From Gemmobacter aquarius (lineage in GTDB: Bacteria; Pseudomonadota; Alphaproteobacteria; Rhodobacterales; Rhodobacteraceae), in contig NZ_CP028918.1 of NCBI RefSeq assembly GCF_003060865.1, positions 2,778,001 through 2,842,000 on the forward strand: DNA of 64,000 nucleotides, given 5' to 3'. Shown piece after piece: positions 26,761 through 35,958 of the stretch. Made by a program: the position numbers and the translations under genes. Position 1 is the stretch's first letter, and each line of letters starts with the position of its first letter. The notes under the pieces were generated by a model. That model worked only from the letters and a program-made list of their open reading frames with translations, was not told where the DNA came from and did no database searches.

Positions 26761-28195
26761 GCGGCGATCCTTTGTTCCTTGCAGCGGTGAAATACGGCCA
26801 CTGGCATCTGGAGAAGGGCGGCCAGCCCGACCGAAAGGCACAGGCTGATTGCCACCGGCAAGAGCCAAAGGCTGTGACCAGCCCCGCGGCCCAAAGCCCC
26901 AGAAGAACGGCGCCAAGAAGCGTCTCGGTCGCATGGAAACGCATCAGTTGAAACACCGTCAGGCTGCCGGTCGCATGCGCCGTCCATCCCCCGTCGAAGC
27001 CGGCAAAGGTGCGCAGCACCGCGCGCACCTGATGCACCATCTGCATGGGGGCGAGCAGCGCCGAGACCGTGATCTCGGACAGCACCACCAGCCCGAAGCG
27101 GGGGGCGTCGGACAGGGAAAGCCCATGGTCTCGGACATGACCGATGATCCCCAGAACCTTGGGGGCCATCAGGGCCAGACCGACCAAGGCCGCGAGTGCG
27201 CCTTGCGTCACGGGCGGCAGCATCGGAAAACCGGGCAGATAGGGGTTGGCGGCAAAGACATCGACACTGCTCCCGCCCCAACCCGGCAAGGCCCGAAGCA
27301 CCAGAAGCATCAGCCACCAGACCGAGGCAAGATAGGACATGGCCCCTTGCAGCAGATGAAACCGCGACATGGGGTGCAGGCCGGGCATCCCGATCAGCCG
27401 CAGATGCTGCATGTTGCCCTGACACCAGCGTCGGTCACGGCGCAGATAGCCCAACAGGGTCTCGGGCGTGTCCTCGAAACTGTCCTCGGCCCCGGCCATC
27501 ATCCGCACACCCCATCCGGCGCGACGCAACAAGGCCGCCTCGACGAAGTCATGGCTCAATATGACCCCCCGCGCGGGGCACGGCCCGGCAGATGCGGCAG
27601 CCCGGCACAACGGGCAAAAGCCCCGACCCTTACCATTGCGTTATGGCCAAGAAAGTTGCCCTCCGCGCCCGTCCACATCGCAAAGCCCCGGCCCATGTTG
27701 GTGCCGTACACCTCGGAGGCAAAGCTTTGCAGGGCTTGCCACAACGTATGTCCCGGCAGAACCCGCGGCACGGTTTGCAAAAGGCCCAGACCGGGCTCGG
27801 CGGCCAGGGCATCGGCCATCTTCATCACGGTCCTTGGCCCCATGATGCTGTCGGCATCCAGAATCAGCATGGCGTCATGCGCCGCACCATGGCTTTGCAC
27901 CCAGTCGCGGATATTGCCCGACTTGAAATCCGTATTCCTCATGCGGCGGCGATACTGGATGGACAGGGCCGGATGTGTCTGGCGCAGGGCGCCTGCCAGG
28001 CCTGCCCAGCGAAAGCCATCCCAAGCCCAGCGTCACGCCCAGCGGCACCGACAGCGCCATGGCCCGAAGCATCAGGGTGGCGCGATCGGTCCGGATGCCC
28101 GGAGCATCGCGGTCATGGAACGGCGCCGACAGGTCTTGGTCGGGCATGACCAGCGGGTCGCCCATGACCACGGATTTTCTGTGCAGATAGGTCAT
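26757..28195 (-). pseudogene. opgH: glucan glucosyltransferase OpgH, deleted and frameshifted
   Basis: Pieces in three frames match OpgH, the inner-membrane beta-glucan synthase for osmoregulated periplasmic glucans. N-terminus MTYLHRKSVVMGDPLVMPDQ to TLGLGW (28195 to about 28020); then YRRRMRNTDFKSGNIRDW, LILDADSIMG, FLGHNAMVRV; then ILSHDFVEAALLRRAGWGV, RRDRRWCQGNMQHLRLIG (QxxRW-type motif) and membrane segments; then the tail LPVAISLCLSV...RIAA. The part between TM1 and the first GT motifs is missing (about 1.4 kb remains of roughly 2 kb). Two later breaks lie at C runs 27565-27570 and 26882-26885, each cured by one extra base. Both ends keep ATGA overlaps with neighbours. Confidence 0.85.
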
Positions 28196-28307
28196 GTCTT
28201 CACCCGACGGTTGACCCGGACCTCGGCCACGCGCGCCGCGCCGCGCCAGAGTTCGGCCTGCAAGGCCCCGTCATCGACAGGACGGTGCGGCGGGACGGGG
28301 CGGTCAT
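28192..28307 (-). pseudogene. opgG: remnant of the gene between opgC and opgH, probably opgG
   Basis: The ATG at 28307 overlaps the opgC stop (ATGA) and starts MTAPSRRTVLSM, a Tat-like beginning. The other end, LWRGAARVAEVRVNRRVKT, stops at 28192 and overlaps the opgH ATG (ATGA). Between them only 38 codons remain, in two frames separated by one base at a C run (28266-28269). The intact gene, by operon logic opgG (periplasmic glucan branching, about 500 aa), is gone except for its two coupled ends. The opgG identity is inferred from position and the Tat-like start. Confidence 0.55.
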
Positions 28308-29476
28308 GGGCGCACCTCGGTCGGGCTGTGCACAGCAAAGGCGCGGGTGCGGGCGGTTTTCCAAGGCTCCGCCTTGAAAAAGGCGGCAAGATGCGCCACG
28401 CCGATGATCAGGCCAAAGCCCGCCAGATTTACGGCCAGCGCGGCCACGGGACCATTGCCCGCAAGGTTCAGCACGGCGCCCAGCACCCGCGCCAGGACCA
28501 TCGACGCGGCAAAGACCGCAAGCGACTGCTGGCCCACGCGCGAGATCAGAGCAATCGCCCGCCCTGCCAACCCGGTTTGGCGCAGATTGCGCCCCTCGGG
28601 CCCGACGGCGACCCAGGCCAGATAGGCCAACGCAAGAAAATGGACAAAGCGCAGGATGCCGAAGTCCGACTTGTCGATCAGGACGGCGCCTGCATGGCGC
28701 AGGGTGCGAATGGCCTCGACCTGACCGATGATCTTGCCCCAGGCAAACGGCACCGACACGAAAACCACCGCTACGGCCGTCCAGACCAGCCAACGGCGCA
28801 CAGGCGGGGCAGGCAGCCAACCCGCCATCAGCGCAAAGCCGGTGAAGAACAGGACCTGCCAGGCGAAGGGGTTGAAAAACCATGCGCGGTCCGAGGGTTT
28901 GGCAAACCATAACTCGGCCGGCAGGTTCAATCCCGCCGAGGCCGCGACCCAAATGCCGACACTGGCCAAAAGCGCCAGTCGCACATCCACAGCGGCCAAG
29001 GCGATCATCAGGGGGATCAGGGCAAGGATCACCAGATACATCGGCAGGATGTCGAAGTAATTCGGAACATAGGTAAGGGTAAGAAGCCCGATCAAGTTCG
29101 GCCCGGTGGTGTTCAGGAACGGCCCGAGGTTCAGTGCATTCACTTCGTCCCGCGCAAAGAACCCGGTCATGTTCAGCGCCAGCATCAGGACCAGCGTCAG
29201 GAAGAACACCCCAAGATGCACCCAATAGACCTGCCAGATCCGATGTGCGATCCGCAAGCTGCCCATGACCCAACCCGCCCGGGCAAAGACCCCGCCAAAG
29301 GCAATGGCCGAGGCCATGCCCGAGCAAAACACGAACATCTCTGTCGCATCGGAAAACCCGAAGCGCGCCGGAATCCACAAGGTCCACGGGTTGTTGGTGA
29401 TATGGGCGATCAGGATGATGAACATGCCGACGCCCCGAAAGAAGTCGAGACGCGGATCGCGCTGCTTCGCGGCCAT
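28304..29476 (-). CDS. opgC: OpgC, glucan succinyl/acyltransferase
   Basis: A 390-residue polytopic membrane protein of the OpgC/acyltransferase-3-like group. It begins RDPRLDFFRGVGMFIILIAHITNNPW and has about ten hydrophobic segments. OpgC attaches succinyl groups to periplasmic glucans; it is recorded for Rhodobacter. The ATG at 29476 is one base after the upstream gene's stop. The gene is intact although opgG and opgH beside it are ruined, so without other copies it would have no substrate. Confidence 0.82.
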   Translation of the reverse strand: MAAKQRDPRLDFFRGVGMFIILIAHITNNPWTLWIPARFGFSDATEMFVFCSGMASAIAFGGVFARAGWVMGSLRIAHRIWQVYWVHLGVFFLTLVLMLALNMTGFFARDEVNALNLGPFLNTTGPNLIGLLTLTYVPNYFDILPMYLVILALIPLMIALAAVDVRLALLASVGIWVAASAGLNLPAELWFAKPSDRAWFFNPFAWQVLFFTGFALMAGWLPAPPVRRWLVWTAVAVVFVSVPFAWGKIIGQVEAIRTLRHAGAVLIDKSDFGILRFVHFLALAYLAWVAVGPEGRNLRQTGLAGRAIALISRVGQQSLAVFAASMVLARVLGAVLNLAGNGPVAALAVNLAGFGLIIGVAHLAAFFKAEPWKTARTRAFAVHSPTEVRP

Positions 29477-29477
29477 G

Positions 29478-30815
29478 TCAGACCGCCAGCGCGCGGGCGG
29501 CATCGATCAGCGACAGGCGGGCTGCGGCATACCCGTCCAGCGCGCCTCCGCGCCGCGTCAGTCGGTCGCGCAAGAGACCATCGGCCGCGTCCATGTACCC
29601 GCCCCGCAGCGCGGCCTCGATGGTGATGCGGTCAAAGATATCGCGTTGCGCATGGCTGCCGCCGATCTGTTGCAGATCTCCTCGACCGGCGCGCAGATGC
29701 ATCCAGGCGGTGGAGTATTCGCCCCCCGCAAAGGCCTGCAGACCCCGGGCGATATGCAGGCCCGGATGGGCGATGACGCGCAGCGACTCGTTGCCCGCGG
29801 CTTGGGTCTTGTGCATCCGCGCGATCAGACCCGCCGCCGCCTTCTCCCGCGCGCCGCCGCAAAGCGCCAGCATGTAATGCAGATCGGCAAAGGCGAGGCA
29901 ACCATCGGAGGCCCGGTTTTCTGCCAGATCGGCCAGTTCTTCCCAACGCGCTCCGACATCGACACCCTCAAGCTCCAGCCGCGACAAAAGCGAGGCCGCG
30001 TTCGAGATATCGCGATAGTCATCAGTCTTTTCGGCACGGATGTCGGCGTCGTAATGGGCCAGGGCCGTGTCATACTCGCCAAGATCCAGATGCATCAAGG
30101 CGCGGTGCCACCAGACGTGAAAGCGAAAATTGTTGCAATGCGACCACGACACCTCTCGCCCCGAAAGCCAGTCGAGCCCCGCACGCGCACGGCCCGTCAT
30201 GTCATAGACATGCGCCACGGCATGCAGGCCCCAGGCGTCATCGCGAGCAAGCTCCACACCTGCGCGACCGGTGGCTTCGGCCCGGGCATATTCACCCGTC
30301 TCCTCTAGCGCAAAGGCATGACAGCCCAAAAGATAGCCGCGCGCCGGGTGGTCCACCCACGCCGAAAGAACCCCCTCGACCGAAGCGCGCATCGCCCCGG
30401 GGCGCCCCATGACGAAATGAATGGCCTGGATCATCTTCATCGCCAATGCGTCGTGCGGATGCAGGGTCAGCATCGCCTGAACCCGCGCTGCCGCCCGCGT
30501 CGGACGTCCTCCCAGCCAGTCGCCCAAAGCATGAACGAAAGCGATCTCGCGCATCGTGGCAGGGGCGCCTTGCAAGGCTGCGCCATAGGCCTGACGCGCC
30601 ACAGGGATCATCTCGGCACGGCCAAGAAGCAGGCACGAAAGGCCGCGGATGGCCTGGCCCAAGGCAAAGTCCGGCGCCGCAGCCAGCAGCGCGTTCAGGT
30701 TTGGCCCCGTGCTGGCGGCATGCGACAGGATCCCCAGGATAACCCGGTTCCAATCGCCGATGAGGTCCGGTGAAAGTGAGGTCGGCAGTCCACTCAAATC
30801 TTCGGTCATCGGCAT
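29478..30815 (-). CDS. TTC38-like tetratricopeptide protein
   Basis: A 445-residue soluble helical protein with TPR-like pairs. It resembles the TTC38 family (AIHFVMGRPGAMRASVEGVL, GLHAVAHVYDMTGRARAGLDWL, NNFRFHVWWHRALMHLDLGEYDTAL). The function of that family is unknown. The ATG at 30815 has AAGGTG upstream; the open frame upstream has no support. One base separates it from opgC and 147 bp from the ThDP enzyme upstream, so it may be read with either. Confidence 0.75.
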   Translation of the reverse strand: MPMTEDLSGLPTSLSPDLIGDWNRVILGILSHAASTGPNLNALLAAAPDFALGQAIRGLSCLLLGRAEMIPVARQAYGAALQGAPATMREIAFVHALGDWLGGRPTRAAARVQAMLTLHPHDALAMKMIQAIHFVMGRPGAMRASVEGVLSAWVDHPARGYLLGCHAFALEETGEYARAEATGRAGVELARDDAWGLHAVAHVYDMTGRARAGLDWLSGREVSWSHCNNFRFHVWWHRALMHLDLGEYDTALAHYDADIRAEKTDDYRDISNAASLLSRLELEGVDVGARWEELADLAENRASDGCLAFADLHYMLALCGGAREKAAAGLIARMHKTQAAGNESLRVIAHPGLHIARGLQAFAGGEYSTAWMHLRAGRGDLQQIGGSHAQRDIFDRITIEAALRGGYMDAADGLLRDRLTRRGGALDGYAAARLSLIDAARALAV

Positions 30816-30962
30816 CGCAGCACCTTTCGCATCCGGGCATGGGCCTGCGCAACCAGGGGTGCTTGCAGGCGTTCTGACATGCGGTTCGGTGGCGGTCGGC
30901 CGGTTGTTACCGGGGATTGCGATTGTGATGGACCCTTCACGGCAAAGTGAAACCACCCTGCC

Positions 30963-32555
30963 CTAAAAGGCGCCGTCATAGGACCGGCGCCCGATATGGG
31001 CGGCGATCAGCGTGAAGCTGTCGCGCGACAGGGCGGCTCTGGCCTCGGCGGCAAGCGAGGCACCGGAGTCGACATCGACCCCATGGCCGCCAAAGGCGCG
31101 GGCAAGGGCCGCAAAATCCGTGCCCGCCCCGGTAAAATCGACGCCAAGGTTCGGGCGTTGGCCACTGCGCTGCTTCATCTCGATCAGCGACAGGCTGTGA
31201 TCGACCAGAACGCAGATCACGACGGGCAGATTTCGGGCGGCCAGCGTTGCCAGCTCGCCCGCCCCCATCTCCAGCCCGGCGTCGCCCACAAAGGCCATGA
31301 CCGGCACATCGGGGCGACCGATTTTCGCCCCTGCGGCCAGCGGCACCGCGCAAGCCATGGTGCAAAGGCCCGACGATTGCAGCATCAGGCGCGGTCCCGG
31401 GCAGTCCCACATCTGGCTGACCAGGATGCGATGCGCGCCGCTGTCGGCGGTGATGACGGTTTCGGGCGGCATCACGGCGCGGAGCGTGGCAAAGACCTCA
31501 TGCGGCCCCCAGGTGCCGGGTCCGGAAAAGGCGGCCTTCAGCGCGGCCCTTGCGGTCTGCGGCTGATGGTCCGGCCAGCGGGCGGGGGCTTCGTGGGACA
31601 GTTCCGAAAGCGTCGGGGCAATCGCCCCGGTCAGGGTGATCTTTGCGCTGTGCATGCCGTGATCGCGGCGGGTCGGGGCAAGCTCGATCACCTTGGCCGC
31701 GCCAAAGGGGTTGCGCCAGCCCGCGCGCATCTCGATCGGGTCATAGCCCAAAAGCAGGATCACGTCGGCCTCGGCCATCAGGGGCATCAGGATGCTGTCG
31801 GCCTTGGGCGAAAGGCCCGCCCCGCCCAGACAAAGCAATTCGCTTTCCGGCATCAACCCCTTGCCCTTGTAGGTGGTGATCAGGGGCATGCCATGCGCGC
31901 GGCAAAAGGCGGTGATCGCGGGGCCTGCCCCTTCGTTGACCGCATCGACCCCGGCAATGGCCAGCGGACGCTTGGCCTCGGCCAGCACCGCCAGCGCCCC
32001 GGTAATGTTGGCGGGCAAGCCGGGTGTGGCGAGTGACAGCCCTACCGGTGCTTCGCGTGACCGCCCCTCGGCCACGCCGATCGGCACATCGACATGCACA
32101 GGCCCCGGCTGGCCCGAGACGGCCAGAGCGATGGCCTTGGCCATACCGGCCGCCACCGCACCCTGGGCCAGGCGAAAGCTTCCCTTGACCACGGGGCGCA
32201 GCAGGGCCTGATGGTCAAATATCTGATGGGTATAGGTTTCGGCCTCGGCCGCATCGACGCAACCGGTCAGAAAGATCAAGGGTACGCGGTCCTGCATCGC
32301 ATTGGCCACGACGTTCACCGCATTGGCGACTCCCGGCCCAAGCGTGGCCACCAGCACAGGCAAGGCGCCGGTCATGTGCCAAAGCCCCTCGGCCATGAAA
32401 CCGCCGCCGTTCTCATGCTTGACCAGCACGAACTGCAGGCCAGCCGTATCAAGGCCCTGCATCAACCCCAAGACCTCCCCGCCCGGAATGCCGAAAGCAT
32501 GGGTTGCTCCGGCGGCAGCAAGGGCCTCGCCGATGATATCCGACCCCGTCGTCAT
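30963..32555 (-). CDS. ThDP-dependent enzyme of the acetolactate-synthase family
   Basis: A 530-residue ThDP enzyme with the three-domain layout of acetolactate synthase: catalytic Glu48 in VLVKHENGGGFMAEG, a central Rossmann-like domain, and the cofactor-binding C-terminal domain with VGDAGLEMGAGELATLAARNLPVVICVLVDH. The usual GDG...NN pair is GDA...DH here, a variant. No small regulatory subunit follows. Start codon overlaps the stop of the CoA-transferase (ATGA), so they likely form a two-step catabolic pair; for example an acyl-CoA lyase or 2-keto-acid decarboxylase role is possible. Substrate not readable. Confidence 0.8.
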   Translation of the reverse strand: MTTGSDIIGEALAAAGATHAFGIPGGEVLGLMQGLDTAGLQFVLVKHENGGGFMAEGLWHMTGALPVLVATLGPGVANAVNVVANAMQDRVPLIFLTGCVDAAEAETYTHQIFDHQALLRPVVKGSFRLAQGAVAAGMAKAIALAVSGQPGPVHVDVPIGVAEGRSREAPVGLSLATPGLPANITGALAVLAEAKRPLAIAGVDAVNEGAGPAITAFCRAHGMPLITTYKGKGLMPESELLCLGGAGLSPKADSILMPLMAEADVILLLGYDPIEMRAGWRNPFGAAKVIELAPTRRDHGMHSAKITLTGAIAPTLSELSHEAPARWPDHQPQTARAALKAAFSGPGTWGPHEVFATLRAVMPPETVITADSGAHRILVSQMWDCPGPRLMLQSSGLCTMACAVPLAAGAKIGRPDVPVMAFVGDAGLEMGAGELATLAARNLPVVICVLVDHSLSLIEMKQRSGQRPNLGVDFTGAGTDFAALARAFGGHGVDVDSGASLAAEARAALSRDSFTLIAAHIGRRSYDGAF

Positions 32556-33784
32556 TGGACCCGCGCCTCCTCGATCACCCCTGCCGCAGCAAGGTCCTGC
32601 ACTGCTTGCGCCGAAAGGCCCAGAATACGCCCCAGCACCGCGCCGGAATCCTCGCCCAGACAGGGCGGAGCTTTGGCATAGGTGACAGGGGTTGCCGACA
32701 TCTTCAACGGGTTGCCGATCAGATCGACCCCGCCCTCCATCCTGACCGCCATATGCCGCGCGGCCACCTGCGGGCTGGCAAAGACCTGCGCCAGGTCATT
32801 CACGGGGCCTGCGGGCACCCCCAGACGCTCGCAAGCGGCCAGCCAATCGGCGCTGTCCCGGCCTGCGGTCAGGGCGGCAATCAGGGGAACCAGCACCTCG
32901 CGATTGCGGACCCGCGCGGCATTGGTGGCAAAGCACGCATCAAGCGCCAGACCCGGCGCTCCGGCCTCTGTGACAAAGCGGGCGAATTGGCTGTCATTGC
33001 CGATGGCGAGGATAAAGCTGACATCCCGCGCGGGAAAACTGCCATAAGGCACGATCGTCGGGTGATCATTGCCGCGTCGGGGCGGGATCTGGCCATCCAT
33101 CAGATGCGCCACGCCCTGATTGACCAACATCGCCACCTGCACATCCATCAACGCAAGGTCAATGTGCTGCCCCTGCCCCGTGGAATGCCGCGCCTGCACG
33201 GCCGCGAGGATCCCGACCGCTGCATACATCCCGCACAGGACATCCGCGATGCCGACACCGGCCTTCACGGGCTGGCCCTCCGGCGTTCCGGTCAGGCTCA
33301 TCAACCCGCCCTCGCCCTGCACCAGAAAGTCATAGCCCGCACGATGGGCATTCGGTCCCGTCTGCCCGAAGCCCGAAATCGAGCAATAGATCAGCCGGCG
33401 ATTGGCCAGGCTCAGGCCGGTATAATCCAGACCGTATCGCGCAAGGTCTCCGGGCTTGAAATTCTCGACCACAATGTCGGACTGCGCGGCCAGGTCCCGG
33501 ATCAGCCCTTGGCCCCGCGGATCGGCCATGTTCACCGCAACCGAATGCTTGCCGCGATTGGCCGACAGGTAATAGGCGCTCTGCCCGGGCGCTTGGGATT
33601 GAAACGGAGGCCCCCAGCCGCGCGTGTCGTCGCCCTTGCCCGGACGTTCTATCTTGATGACCTCGGCGCCCAGATCGGCCAGAAGCTGGGTCGCCGTCGG
33701 TCCGGCAAGGATGCGCGACAGATCGAGAACGCGCAGGCCGGTCAGGGCACGCGCGCTGGTCACATTCGGTTCGGACAGGGTCAA
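32552..33784 (-). CDS. CaiB/BaiF family III CoA-transferase
   Basis: A 410-residue class III CoA-transferase (formyl-CoA transferase fold). It shows LRVLDLSRILAGPTATQLLADLGAEVIKIERP, NRGKHSVAVN, and the likely catalytic Asp181 in VGIADVLCGMYA. It moves CoA between organic acids by a covalent aspartyl-CoA intermediate. It starts 13 nt after the YHS gene stop and overlaps the ThDP gene, so it may be read from the YHS promoter at 34352. Acid specificity unknown. Confidence 0.9.
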   Translation of the reverse strand: MTLSEPNVTSARALTGLRVLDLSRILAGPTATQLLADLGAEVIKIERPGKGDDTRGWGPPFQSQAPGQSAYYLSANRGKHSVAVNMADPRGQGLIRDLAAQSDIVVENFKPGDLARYGLDYTGLSLANRRLIYCSISGFGQTGPNAHRAGYDFLVQGEGGLMSLTGTPEGQPVKAGVGIADVLCGMYAAVGILAAVQARHSTGQGQHIDLALMDVQVAMLVNQGVAHLMDGQIPPRRGNDHPTIVPYGSFPARDVSFILAIGNDSQFARFVTEAGAPGLALDACFATNAARVRNREVLVPLIAALTAGRDSADWLAACERLGVPAGPVNDLAQVFASPQVAARHMAVRMEGGVDLIGNPLKMSATPVTYAKAPPCLGEDSGAVLGRILGLSAQAVQDLAAAGVIEEARVQ

Positions 33785-33797
33785 AGCCCGAAACCTT

Positions 33798-34319
33798 TCA
33801 GTTCGACACCGGCGCCACCGAGCTGAAATCGGGGATCTTCGAGGTCGAGGCCGCAGTGGGTTCGATGCCCACCCAATTCGTCTCGGATTTCTTCAGATTG
33901 CCGGGAATGTCCTCTTCCCAGAAGCCCACGACATTCTTGGTGATGTTCAGGTAAAGCTTGCCATCCACGATCCGCCACAGCGTCGGATTGCCCGGCACCT
34001 TGCCGCCTTGGGCCACGCCATAGGCGCAATGCCCGTCATATTGCGGCACATAGGCCGTGGGGTTGGACAGGAAGGCCGCGCGGTTGGCCTCGGTGGCAAA
34101 GGCAAAGGTCGCGTCATTGAAGGTGGCCGTGATGGCGGCATTGCCGGGCAGCGGCGATGCCTGCGGCTGCCCCACCTCGGACTGCGCCAGCCCGAAATAC
34201 GACACGACATCATAGCCCGAGACGGCAAGCCCGGTCTTGTCGACATATTGCTCCCCTGCAAATGCCGGGCCCATGAGGCCCGCGACAAAGACGGCGGCGA
34301 CGGCGGTAAGCTTGAACAT
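33798..34319 (-). CDS. exported YHS-domain protein
   Basis: A 173-residue protein with a Sec signal peptide (MFKLTAVAAVFVAGLMGPAFA) and a YHS-type domain: SGYDVVSYF, YDGHCAYGVAQGGKVPGNP, LWRIVDGKLYLN and a FWEEDIPGNLKK tail. YHS domains are often found with metal-handling proteins. A GTAACG-N16-CGAA promoter-like element (34352-34377) matches those of the sigma factor, ccdA and bufferin operons, so it is probably part of the same stress regulon. Confidence 0.85.
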   Translation of the reverse strand: MFKLTAVAAVFVAGLMGPAFAGEQYVDKTGLAVSGYDVVSYFGLAQSEVGQPQASPLPGNAAITATFNDATFAFATEANRAAFLSNPTAYVPQYDGHCAYGVAQGGKVPGNPTLWRIVDGKLYLNITKNVVGFWEEDIPGNLKKSETNWVGIEPTAASTSKIPDFSSVAPVSN

Positions 34320-34351
34320 GATCGGCTCCTGTTTGGCGGTTCAGGGGGCAA

Positions 34352-34377
34352 TTCGTGCGGCGAGGCCCGGCCGTTAC
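34352..34377 (-). promoter_or_regulatory. predicted sigma-F-type promoter of the YHS gene
   Basis: Read on the minus strand: GTAACG (34377-34372), 16 nt, CGAATT (from 34355). Its -10 element is 30-35 nt before the YHS start codon. Spacing is one base longer than in the three sister sites (37240, 37322, 42030). Confidence 0.55.
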
Positions 34378-34424
34378 ACCCGTTTCAGCGTGATCTCGCT
34401 TCTGTGAAGCGTCCGGGTCCACGC

Positions 34425-35267
34425 TCAGCGCGCAAGCTGCGTCGAGATTGCCGCACATAGCGCCTCTCGCCGCAGGTGCAGGAAGCGCCGCGCCGCCGCC
34501 TCGGTCGGATGCAGCGTATGCTTGACTTTACCCGAAGCCTTGCGGCGGAAATTCGCGGGATTGCGCATGTTCAGGGCGATGGTGTCCGGCGTCAGACCGG
34601 GGACGAAACTGCAACGGCCCAGTTGGTCAAAGGCGCTCTGGATGTTGTCTTGCGCCTCTTGCCGCAACCGGACCTCCTTTTCCCGATAGGGCGGGGCCGA
34701 CGTCATGAGGATGCAGGGCCGTCCCCGTGGCAGGTCATCTGTAAAGTCGCGGCCATCCTCCAGCGCGGCCTCGGGGCTGGCGGCCCAGCGTTCGGCCGCA
34801 TTGCCCATCAGAAACATGACCACAAGCGCAGGCTTGTAATAGCCGTCATGGAACACCGCCCCCAGCGCAGAGCGTTCCGGCGTGCAGAACTGGAACTGCG
34901 CGCCCCGACCGATCTGGACAAAAGGGTTCTTGCCTTGGGACAGGGTGCCATAGGCTGCGGCATTCACCCGCCACTTCGGATCGGCGTCGCAAATGGCCCT
35001 CTTGGCCGCCTTGCTGCGCCCCGACCACGACCGCAGAGAGGTCGAGCGCACTCCGATCACGCCCGTCGTGGCCCTTTGTCCAAGGCCGCAGGTTCCGGCC
35101 ATGCCCGTCAACAGATCGACAAACGCCACTCCGGCGCCAAAGGTCAGTTGCGAATCTCCAAGGACCAGCACATCGGGCGATCCTGTGGCCTCGCTTCGGG
35201 CGGGGTGTGCCAGCCCCGGGGCCACAAGCGCCAGCACCGCAAGCCCGGCCCATTGATGACCTCCCAT
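34425..35267 (-). CDS. SGNH/GDSL-type hydrolase, exported
   Basis: A 280-residue protein with an N-terminal signal (WAGLAVLALVAPGLA), a GDS block VLVLGDSQLTFGAG, a glycine/asparagine region (VVMFLMGNAAERW) and the C-terminal HTLHPTEAAARRF, fitting SGNH hydrolases (periplasmic esterases or deacetylases). Cysteines are frequent. The ATG at 35267 lies inside the previous frame, overlapping it by about 124 bp in another frame, which is unusual and may reflect a deletion in the upstream gene. Confidence 0.72.
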   Translation of the reverse strand: MGGHQWAGLAVLALVAPGLAHPARSEATGSPDVLVLGDSQLTFGAGVAFVDLLTGMAGTCGLGQRATTGVIGVRSTSLRSWSGRSKAAKRAICDADPKWRVNAAAYGTLSQGKNPFVQIGRGAQFQFCTPERSALGAVFHDGYYKPALVVMFLMGNAAERWAASPEAALEDGRDFTDDLPRGRPCILMTSAPPYREKEVRLRQEAQDNIQSAFDQLGRCSFVPGLTPDTIALNMRNPANFRRKASGKVKHTLHPTEAAARRFLHLRREALCAAISTQLAR

Positions 35268-35668
35268 GCGTTCCGGGCGGGCGGGTCGATCCCAAGCAGA
35301 TCGGCTGCGGCCCCGGCCAGCGCCGTGTTCAAGGGATGGCTGGAGACAAAGCGCATCATATCGCTGATCACCCATGCCAGACGGGGATCACCCGATTGCA
35401 CAATCGCGGCCAAGGCCTCCGATTGTGGCTGCTCCCGGGTCGAGAAGGCCAGACTGTCGACAAGGGCCACCTGCATCGCATCCGTCAGCCTGTCTGGCAA
35501 AGGGCCGGCCGGACTGTCGGGCGGCTGTCCGAATTCCGTGATCACATGGGCGGGCAATCTGCCCTTGGTCTGCGCGCCTGCCACGTCCGCCTGGACCCGC
35601 GCCAATGCAAGGCCAGGCAACAGTGCAAAGCGCCGGACAAGACCTTGGCTTTGGAAAAGGAATTTCAT
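35144..35668 (-). CDS. unrecognised protein, probably truncated
   Basis: A 174-codon frame from an ATG at 35668 with GGAG 8 nt upstream. The first about 130 residues (ALLPGLALARVQADV, DSLAFSTREQPQSEALAAIVQSGDPRLAWVISDMMRF, NTALAGAAADLLGIDPPARNAWEVI) look like genuine protein and weakly recall the N-terminal part of some DUF3179 proteins. After WEVI the frame enters sequence that codes the SGNH signal peptide in another frame. Probably a gene whose 3' part has been lost; no function assigned. Confidence 0.45.
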   Translation of the reverse strand: MKFLFQSQGLVRRFALLPGLALARVQADVAGAQTKGRLPAHVITEFGQPPDSPAGPLPDRLTDAMQVALVDSLAFSTREQPQSEALAAIVQSGDPRLAWVISDMMRFVSSHPLNTALAGAAADLLGIDPPARNAWEVINGPGLRCWRLWPRGWHTPPEARPQDRPMCWSLEIRN

Positions 35669-35958
35669 CGGGGATTCTCCTTTGACCATTTCAAGAAGGC
35701 GCAGTCGCACGAAACTGCTGTCCGGCAGACCCGTGCCACCTCGCGCGGCCAAAAGGGGACCAGCCGAGATCGGTGCCATCCGCAAAGGCAAAGGCGAGCG
35801 TGACATCAAGGCTGGCCTTGAGAAGCATTACGCTGTGCCGGATGGTACAGCGCACCACCCGGCCGGTACGGGGGTCTTGCAGCGGCAGGCTTTCGGCATC
35901 TGTCTGGCGGCATCTGTCTGGCGGCATCTGTCTGGCGGCATCTGTCTGGCGGCGTCTG
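35669..35958. other. gap with a short unassigned frame and part of the 14-bp repeat
   Basis: 290 bp between the thioredoxin stop and the unrecognised gene, all minus-strand context. A 78-codon minus frame (35927-35691) starts inside the repeat array and reads RTGRVVRCTIRHSVMLLKASLDVTL; it may be a fragment, but it has no ribosome site. I assign no gene. Confidence 0.35.
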
